A DNA stretch of 10,017 nt from JANWYT01 sp034432435 (GTDB lineage: Bacteria; Chloroflexota; Anaerolineae; Aggregatilineales; Phototrophicaceae). Shown one piece after another: positions 5,540 through 10,017 of the stretch. The position numbers and the translations under genes are program-made. Positions within the stretch are counted from its first letter, which is position 1, and every line of letters begins with the position of its first letter. The notes beneath the pieces were generated by a model. It ran no database searches, was not told the DNA's origin, and saw only the letters and a program-made list of their open reading frames with translations. The stretch lies in assembly GCA_034432435.1 (NCBI GenBank), contig DAOUBS010000199.1, positions 1-10,017 of the forward strand, given 5' to 3'.

Positions 5540-7130
5540 TGTCGCTCATCCTTTCCCACTGGTTGTTGAAGCGCGTCTGGAACACGGTCACTAACGCCAC
5601 CAGCGCAAAGATCACCAGCGTGATCGCCGAGGCGTACCCATAGTCCGCCCCGCGGTTGCCAAACGCCAGTCGATAGGTGTAACTGATGAGGATGTCGGTG
5701 TAGCCGGCCTGCACCGGCGACCCCGGAATCGGTGGGTTGCCCTGCGTCAGCGCGTCGATCAATAGGAAGTTATTGAAGTTGAACGTGAACGAGGCGATTA
5801 GCAGCGGCCCGACTGTGACGAGCAGCAGCGGCAGCGTGATCTGGCGGAAGGTCTGCCACGGCGTCGCGCCGTCTACCGCAGCGGCCTCGTACACATCCGA
5901 CGGGATGGCTTGCAGCGCCCCGCTGGAGATGAGCATCATGTACGGGTAGCCCAGCCACAAGTTGACCAGCAGAATGCTGATCTTGGCCCACGAGGCGTCC
6001 GTCAGCCACGGGATGACCGTCGCACGGGTGAGGATGCCCCAGTCGATCAACGTGCGGTTGATCAAGCCGAAGTTGTCGTTGAGCAGCGCGCGCCACACCA
6101 TGATGCTGATCACCGCCGGAATTGCATACGGGATGATGAGCAGCGACTGGATCACCTTCCTGCCGATCACGTCCGGGCTGTTCAGGATGAGCGCCATCAG
6201 CAAGCCCAGTGCAAACGTCGACACGACCGACCCAGCGGCAAACACGACCGTCCAGATGAAGATGTCGATGAGCGGCCCGCGCAAGCCCGGATCGTTGATG
6301 AACCGCGCGAAGTTAGCCAAACCCACGTTGATGATGAAGCCCGGCGCAAGCGGCTCGCCCCCACCCACCGGCTCAAAGAACCCCGTCTGATCGTTCGCCA
6401 CGTAGACTGTGCCCGTTGAGACATCAGTGAGCGAGTCCGTCTCAGCGTTGTAGATGAAACGCTGCTTAAGGGGGCGCGCCGCTTCACGCCGGTTGCGAAT
6501 GCCGACGGTGTCATCCCCCTCACCAAACACCGCAGTCTGGATGACCCCCAACGCGTTGGTGCGCTCGGCTCCGCTCAGCAAGCGGAACCCTTCGAACTCC
6601 GGCGGCGCGTCAGCCGAGGCCGCTCCCTCCACCACGCGCAGCGGGTCGCCCTCAGGGGCGAACACCACCTCCAGCGCGCCGTCTGCCTCGCGCGTTAGCC
6701 ACAGCGCGTAGCGGCCATCTTCGCCCTGCATGACCTCCCAGCGGTAAGACAGCGCATCCGGTGGGACGAATTTACGGGCGGTGATCAGGCGGATCGACTG
6801 CTGCTTAGCGTACAGGTGGCCGTCGCCGTAGTTCGTGAACGAGTTGGCCACTGTGAAGTAGATCGGATAAACCACGAGCAGCAGCACAAACGCCAGCCCG
6901 GGAACCATCCAGCGAATGGGGTACAAGCGCGGCACAAAGAAGACAACCGTTGTGCCCACCCCGATGATCCCCAGCACCACGACCAGCGGTGTGTTGCCCA
7001 TCGTGGCAAAGCCGTAGATCAACGTCAGGATCAGCGCGTTGAAAACCGCGATGAGTCCGTAACCCAGCACATTCCAAAAAAGGGCGGCCCTGTCAAGGGC
7101 CACCCCTTTCTGCTTCACTTGAGCAGACAT
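5532..7130 (-). CDS. malF: MalF-like ABC sugar transporter permease with large extracytoplasmic loop
   Basis: Partner permease of MalG in a maltose/maltodextrin-type importer. The 532-residue product starts with three membrane segments (about 19-40, 47-66, 74-96), followed by a soluble insert of about 160 residues (about 100-262). Then come five further segments in the transporter core (about 286-314, 326-348, 382-402, 434-452, 497-517). The conserved VGLANFARFINDP entry sequence is at 269-281 and the EAA loop at 414-434 (YEAAAVDGATPWQTFRQITLP). This 8-segment layout with a loop between segments 3 and 4 mirrors E. coli MalF, whose P2 loop touches the binding protein; many related permeases lack it. 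The ATG at 7130 lies 14 nt after the malE stop with only a weak AGG upstream. Its codons 8-19 encode a terminator-like hairpin. It overlaps malG by 8 nt. Confidence 0.95.
   Translation of the reverse strand: MSAQVKQKGVALDRAALFWNVLGYGLIAVFNALILTLIYGFATMGNTPLVVVLGIIGVGTTVVFFVPRLYPIRWMVPGLAFVLLLVVYPIYFTVANSFTNYGDGHLYAKQQSIRLITARKFVPPDALSYRWEVMQGEDGRYALWLTREADGALEVVFAPEGDPLRVVEGAASADAPPEFEGFRLLSGAERTNALGVIQTAVFGEGDDTVGIRNRREAARPLKQRFIYNAETDSLTDVSTGTVYVANDQTGFFEPVGGGEPLAPGFIINVGLANFARFINDPGLRGPLIDIFIWTVVFAAGSVVSTFALGLLMALILNSPDVIGRKVIQSLLIIPYAIPAVISIMVWRALLNDNFGLINRTLIDWGILTRATVIPWLTDASWAKISILLVNLWLGYPYMMLISSGALQAIPSDVYEAAAVDGATPWQTFRQITLPLLLVTVGPLLIASFTFNFNNFLLIDALTQGNPPIPGSPVQAGYTDILISYTYRLAFGNRGADYGYASAITLVIFALVALVTVFQTRFNNQWERMSDNA
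7079..7109 (-). promoter_or_regulatory. Terminator-like hairpin inside the start of malF (candidate attenuator)
   Basis: On the minus strand, AAAGGG (7109-7104) and GGCCCT-type bases (7101, 7100-7096, 7091) pair with the mirror arm to give two 6-bp blocks: 7086-7091 with 7096-7101, and 7079-7084 with 7104-7109. They are separated by a small internal loop, with a GTCA-type 4-nt tip (7092-7095). The descending arm runs straight into a T6 tract (7081-7076) on the sense strand. It starts about 36 nt past the malE stop, so partial termination would favour malE over malFG. The sequence is also coding (malF codons 8-19). Confidence 0.5.
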
Positions 7131-7144
7131 GATTGTGTTGCCTG

Positions 7145-8659
7145 TTAGTTGTTAACGCTGTCGGAAATCATCTTCGTGTTATCGTCGAACATGAAGGTGA
7201 CTTCTGTCTCTTGCGCCAGCGACAGGGCAATGTTCGCGCCATCACGAGCGCCGTCCGCGCCGTAGTTCTCGTCCCAGCTGCCGTTCACCGCAACCTTGTA
7301 CTCATAGTCGCCGGCGGGCAGCGTCACCGTGATTGTGTGGGTGCCGTCGCCGTTGTCCGTCATGAAAGTCACCGAGCAGGTCGGATCCCAGTCACCCGGG
7401 CAGCCCGCTTCAGATTGGAGACTGCCGACCAGCGTGATCGTGCGCCCAGCCGCGGCCAACTGCGCTGCCACGCCAATCGCGTTCTTGATCTGAACCACCG
7501 CCGTTTCCATCGAAGCGACCGGATCCTCACCGAGGCTGATGAGCGTCAGCGCAGCGTCCGATGCCCCCCAAACGGAAGCCATCTGCGGGATGGCCGGCAT
7601 CGGGATGGCGTTGAAGCCCGCGTTCACGAAGCCCTCGATGTTCGGGTTCGCGCTCGTGTCAACGTCGACGAACGTCGGCGGACGGCCACCCTTATCAAAC
7701 AGCGCCTGCATGAACTCCGTCGTAGCGACGTAATCCAACAGGAAGGTTTCCGCCAGCAGTTGGTTGTTGCTGAAGGCACTGATGACGAAGCCCTGACCAC
7801 CGCTGAACGGCGAGCCGAACTCAGTCACGCCCGGCACGCCCGGGATACGGTCAATCGCGTAGTTCACGCCAGTGTCGATGATGCGCTGCGAGTACCACGG
7901 GCCGGTGATAATGCTGGCCGTCTTGCCTTCTTCGAACAGCGAGAACATTACGTCGTCGTTCACGCTGGTCGGCAGCAGGCCGTCACGATACATCCCAGAC
8001 AGGAACTGCGCCGCAGCTAACCCGCCCTCGCTGGCAAGGCCGATGTCGTCGATGTTGAACGTGCCGTCTTCGTTCAGGCCGAAGATGTAGCCGCCAAAGG
8101 CCGACGTCACCGGGAAGTTGTGATAGGTGTTGCCCGTCGGGATGGCCATCACGAAGATGTCCTGACTCTTCAACTGCTCGCCCAGCGCGCGCACATCGTC
8201 CCACGTGGCGAACGGCTCAGGGGCGAGGTCAACGTTGCGGATCACTGCGACGTTCTCTTGCGCGTAGGGGATGCCCCACAGCGTGTTCTGATAGGTGAAC
8301 AAGTCGAGCGCGGCCGGCGTGAACAGCGCCGCAAGGTCTTCATCCAGCTCAATCGGCACAATCGCGCCGTTCTGCACCAATTGGCCGATCGTGTCGTGCG
8401 GGGTGATCATGATGTCAGGGCCTTCACCGACTGGCCCAGCAGTCAACAGTTGGTCGCGCGCATCACCGAGACCAATTTCCACGAAACGCAGCGTGATGCC
8501 GAGGTCAGCCTCCACCTGATCGGCCAGTTCCACGAGCACCGGGATACGTTCCGCATCTGCCCAGATGGTCAGGGTGTTCTCCTGCGCAACAACTGAGCTG
8601 AGCGCCCCGAGGACGAGCGCTCCCGCTGCTACTACTGTCAATAAACGTTTCCTAATCAT
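7145..8659 (-). CDS. malE: MalE-like solute-binding protein with C-terminal X25 (pullulanase-type) domain
   Basis: Extracytoplasmic sugar-binding component of the transporter. Numbered from the ATG at 8659 (504 residues): signal peptide 1-25 with cleavage likely after VVA and no lipobox Cys; MalE-type binding domain about 28-400, with MalE-like stretches PDIMITPHDTIGQLVQNG, LWGIPYAQENVAVI, SLFEEGKTASIITGPW and GGQGFVIS. A beta-rich C-terminal domain spans about 406-500. It carries GCPGDWDPTC (419-428), YEYKVAVNGSWDENYG (452-467) and VTFMFDDNTKMISDS, matching the X25 module of bacterial pullulanases and amylopullulanases. The ATG at 8659 is preferred over 8674 because GAGAGG sits 7 nt before it while the longer form would start inside that leader. 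It is the first operon gene, behind the promoter at 8728-8755. Maltodextrin or other alpha-glucan fragments are the inferred substrate. Confidence 0.93.
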   Translation of the reverse strand: MIRKRLLTVVAAGALVLGALSSVVAQENTLTIWADAERIPVLVELADQVEADLGITLRFVEIGLGDARDQLLTAGPVGEGPDIMITPHDTIGQLVQNGAIVPIELDEDLAALFTPAALDLFTYQNTLWGIPYAQENVAVIRNVDLAPEPFATWDDVRALGEQLKSQDIFVMAIPTGNTYHNFPVTSAFGGYIFGLNEDGTFNIDDIGLASEGGLAAAQFLSGMYRDGLLPTSVNDDVMFSLFEEGKTASIITGPWYSQRIIDTGVNYAIDRIPGVPGVTEFGSPFSGGQGFVISAFSNNQLLAETFLLDYVATTEFMQALFDKGGRPPTFVDVDTSANPNIEGFVNAGFNAIPMPAIPQMASVWGASDAALTLISLGEDPVASMETAVVQIKNAIGVAAQLAAAGRTITLVGSLQSEAGCPGDWDPTCSVTFMTDNGDGTHTITVTLPAGDYEYKVAVNGSWDENYGADGARDGANIALSLAQETEVTFMFDDNTKMISDSVNN

Positions 8660-8714
8660 ATTTAAACCTCTCATGTCATGCTGGTAGTTAGCATTTAGTC
8701 AATCGCCACCTGCG

Positions 8715-8768
8715 TGGCACAACTAGGATTATAGCTTGATTAAAGAAGGCGTAAAGGGGATTGTGCCA
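8715..8768. repeat. 8-bp inverted repeat flanking the malE promoter
   Basis: TGGCACAA (8715-8722) and TTGTGCCA (8761-8768) are perfect inverted copies 38 bp apart. One lies at the predicted transcription start, the other just upstream of the -35. Since the upstream arm is not transcribed, an RNA hairpin is excluded; paired repressor or activator half-sites are possible. No regulator gene is in the window. Confidence 0.4.
8728..8755 (-). promoter_or_regulatory. Promoter of the malEFG operon
   Basis: On the minus strand, -10 TATAAT is perfect (8733-8728), with -35 TTTACG (4/6) at 8755-8750 and a 16-bp spacer. The predicted start near 8721 gives a leader of about 62 nt, ending in the GAGAGG ribosome binding site before the ATG at 8659. 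It lies within the 150-bp gap after the DUF971 gene on the same strand, so malEFG can be transcribed on its own. Confidence 0.7.
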
Positions 8769-8827
8769 AATTGACGTTGATTCTGAAAAATCTCATGAAA
8801 GCTCACTGACAAATGACACATCAGGGG

Positions 8828-9157
8828 TCAGCGCTTAGGCGCGATGTGGTACAAATACTCCCACGAGTAGATACCTGTGGAGTGCCCATCGTCCCATACA
8901 GGGCAGATCGCATAGTTGCCGACGGGGTGCAGCGCCGTGATCGTGTAGCTGCGGCGCGGCGTCAATTTGAGGATGTCATCCGGGGCAAACTCCATCCCCA
9001 TGAAGGCGTGCCCACCGCGGCATTCGACGCACGGGCACGCCTCACGCAGATGAGACAGTGGAAATTCATGCTGCTCGCCCGTGTTCCACGCGATAACCAG
9101 CACACCGCGCGTCTTATCGAGGGTGATCCCAGTGGGGCGCAGCGTTGAGCTTGTCAT
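8828..9157 (-). CDS. DUF971 (GBBH-like N-terminal domain) protein
   Basis: 109-residue protein of the DUF971 family, the small domain also found at the N-terminus of gamma-butyrobetaine hydroxylases and as stand-alone bacterial proteins linked in places to Fe-S cluster proteins. Visible family marks are the N-terminal THR-ITLDK..GVLVIAW strands, LSHLREACPCVEC with Cys41, Cys43 and Cys46 as possible metal ligands, and the C-terminal CPVWDDGHSTGIYSWEYLY (89-107), where GIYSW[DE]YL is the hallmark. Length is as usual for the stand-alone form. It begins 5 nt after the stop of the 41-aa membrane protein, so the two are probably co-transcribed. The exact biochemical role of the stand-alone family is not established. 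A weak 6-bp hairpin (GCTGAC/GTCAGT on the minus strand) overlaps the stop codon; I see no strong terminator before the malE promoter. Confidence 0.9.
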   Translation of the reverse strand: MTSSTLRPTGITLDKTRGVLVIAWNTGEQHEFPLSHLREACPCVECRGGHAFMGMEFAPDDILKLTPRRSYTITALHPVGNYAICPVWDDGHSTGIYSWEYLYHIAPKR

Positions 9158-9162
9158 GAGAT

Positions 9163-9288
9163 TTAGCCTGCGAGCAGAGCTGTAAACAAAATCGCCAGCG
9201 TAATCGACACCATGATCATGGCAAGGCTCATCGCGTAGGTGACCACCAATCCCTGAGCAAAACCGCCGCCCTCTTGCGCGTTTTCCAT
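9163..9288 (-). CDS. 41-aa single-pass membrane protein, unknown function
   Basis: Short ORF on the minus strand: ATG at 9288, TAA at 9163-9165. The first 13 residues are polar and Gly-rich (MENAQEGGGFAQG). The rest (14-41) is one long hydrophobic helix rich in Met, Ala, Leu and Ile, with SLAMIMVSITLAILFTALL at its core. AGAGG stands 10 nt upstream of the ATG, similar to the GAGAGG of malE. The DUF971 gene starts 5 nt after its stop, typical operon spacing. A random 41-codon frame would rarely combine a ribosome binding site, a complete transmembrane helix and tight coupling to a conserved gene, so I take it as real. I recognise no family. A role as a small membrane partner or anchor is only a guess. 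Confidence 0.65.
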   Translation of the reverse strand: MENAQEGGGFAQGLVVTYAMSLAMIMVSITLAILFTALLAG

Positions 9289-9494
9289 CGTCGCTTCGCC
9301 TCTACCCCCAAGTGATTTAAACGCCCTTTTCAGTTTACCATGCCTCTAAAGAAAGTTCAGCACTCGAATCACACCGAAGAGTGTCGCTTCCCACTCAACA
9401 ATACGCCTGCTCTACGATCCGCCACTTGTCCCACCTACTTCTAGCATGCGTCTGATAGAATGGAATAGATGGCATAACACCGAAGGAGTCTATC
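9289..9494. other. Divergent intergenic region
   Basis: About 205 bp between the leftward 41-aa gene and the rightward lipoprotein gene. The right end holds an extended -10 for the lipoprotein gene. On the minus side I find only a weak pair, TAAACT with a poor -35, for the 41-aa/DUF971 unit. No further gene or strong hairpin is visible. Confidence 0.5.
9453..9461 (+). promoter_or_regulatory. Extended -10 promoter of the lipoprotein gene
   Basis: TGA followed by TAGAAT (9456-9461) is an extended -10 element (TGn-TATAAT type, 5/6 in the hexamer), with no good -35 at 16-18 bp. The predicted start near 9468 leaves a leader of about 27 nt containing AAGGAG (9483-9488), 6 nt before the ATG. Confidence 0.45.
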
Positions 9495-10017
9495 ATGTCT
9501 ATGCGACTAACTATCATCGGGGCGATGGTCGCCCTGTTTGCTACTGCCTGTCAAGGCCTTCAACAACCCATAATCATCATGGAAGTCACCCGTGAAGTGC
9601 CTGTGACGGTTATCGTCACAGCAGAACCTACCGCCGGCCCGGTCTCGCTGGTTACGGCTACCCCCACGCCAACGCCTGAGGGCACGCCCTTCTCCAGCCC
9701 GACCCCGTCTATCACCCCCACCACTGACCCCTTCCCGACGCCTGTGATTGGCCAGATCTTCATCGCCGATCAAAAGTTTGAGCGCGGGCGCATGTTCTGG
9801 CTACAGCCTGTAAAACAAATCTGGGTGTTGACCACCGCCGAGGACGGCACGCAGGTCTGGCAGGTGTACAACGACACGTTCGAAGAGGGCATGATGGAGC
9901 GTGACCCATCTATCGTCCCGCCAATCGGCGGCAACCGCACCCAACCTGAGCGCGGCTTTGGCAAGCTTTGGCGCGAGACGCCCCAACTGCGCGAGCAGCT
10001 CGGCTGGGCCATTGGCA
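9495..10017 (+). CDS. Putative lipoprotein, cut by the window edge
   Basis: Open from ATG 9495 to the window end (174 codons, no stop), so the C-terminus is missing. AAGGAG 6 nt upstream supports the start. A short signal peptide (MSMRLTIIGAMVALFATAC) ends in a lipobox-like ATAC with Cys19 as the lipid-modified residue. Then comes a Thr/Pro-rich spacer (about 45-85, TATPTPTPEGTP) that would hold the rest away from the membrane. The folded part starts near 86: FERGRMFWL, IWVLTTAEDGTQVWQVYNDTFEEG, and RGFGKLWRETPQLREQLGWA. The last motif resembles the repeating 'GFGKxWR..P..R..LGWA' units of surface proteins I recall from Chloroflexota and loosely resembles LGFP-type wall-binding repeats. Function is unknown; a surface-exposed wall- or glycan-associated role is an inference. 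It is transcribed divergently from the 41-aa/DUF971 pair. Confidence 0.75.
   Translation, partial: MSMRLTIIGAMVALFATACQGLQQPIIIMEVTREVPVTVIVTAEPTAGPVSLVTATPTPTPEGTPFSSPTPSITPTTDPFPTPVIGQIFIADQKFERGRMFWLQPVKQIWVLTTAEDGTQVWQVYNDTFEEGMMERDPSIVPPIGGNRTQPERGFGKLWRETPQLREQLGWAIG

Noticed and set aside
7133..8020. Long plus-strand open frame (295 codons)
   Set aside because: Antisense to the malE gene, rich in Arg/His/Val with no family resemblance; the opposite strand encodes a clear binding protein.
8660..8674. Five-residue longer start for the binding protein (ATG at 8674)
   Set aside because: The GAGAGG ribosome binding site lies within these codons at ideal distance from the ATG at 8659.
8769..8782. 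Possible palindrome with central ACGT upstream of the malE promoter
   Set aside because: Four of 14 positions fail to pair; it reads better as a chance TTGACGTTGA direct repeat.

Overview
The window looks like a chromosomal segment of a GC-rich bacterium, most likely a member of the Chloroflexota (Anaerolineae-like). This rests on gene style, not on a phylogenetic marker: Pro/Thr-rich 'TPTP' linkers after secretion signals, SH3b-plus-serine-hydrolase proteins, a short DivIC-like protein with a Trp-rich tail, and a maltose-type ABC operon without its own ATPase. I see no transposase, integrase, phage gene, CRISPR array or rRNA.

Left part (1-2424). A terminator hairpin (3-36) precedes a two-gene plus-strand unit: a guanylate kinase-like protein and, 2 nt after its stop, a YgfZ/GcvT-type folate-binding protein. 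The second gene converges tail to tail with a minus-strand FtsB/DivIC-like cell division gene, and their stop codons overlap in a single TTAA. Next on the minus strand is tRNA-Leu(CAG), with a good sigma70-type promoter (2437-2464) and an intrinsic terminator (2316-2336).

Middle (2425-4576). A 387-bp spacer separates the tRNA from the next large gene. It holds the tRNA promoter, a cluster of TTGACA-like repeats, a possible rightward promoter with a perfect TATAAT, and about 265 bp with no convincing gene, only weak small-ORF candidates. Then comes a secreted protein with two SH3b domains and a class A beta-lactamase-like serine hydrolase domain. A large bidirectional terminator ends both it and the convergent transport operon.

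Right part (4577-8760, minus strand). The operon order is malE-like, malF-like, malG-like, from a clear promoter at 8728-8755. The binding protein carries a C-terminal X25/pullulanase-type domain, which points to maltodextrin or starch-derived oligosaccharides as substrate. The first codons of malF contain a terminator-like GC hairpin with a T6 run on the sense strand, a candidate attenuator that would set a high MalE to MalFG ratio. No malK is present, so the ATPase must be encoded elsewhere.

Right edge (8828-10017). A minus-strand pair consists of a 41-residue single-membrane-segment protein followed 5 nt later by a DUF971 protein. A divergent plus-strand lipoprotein gene runs off the end of the window.
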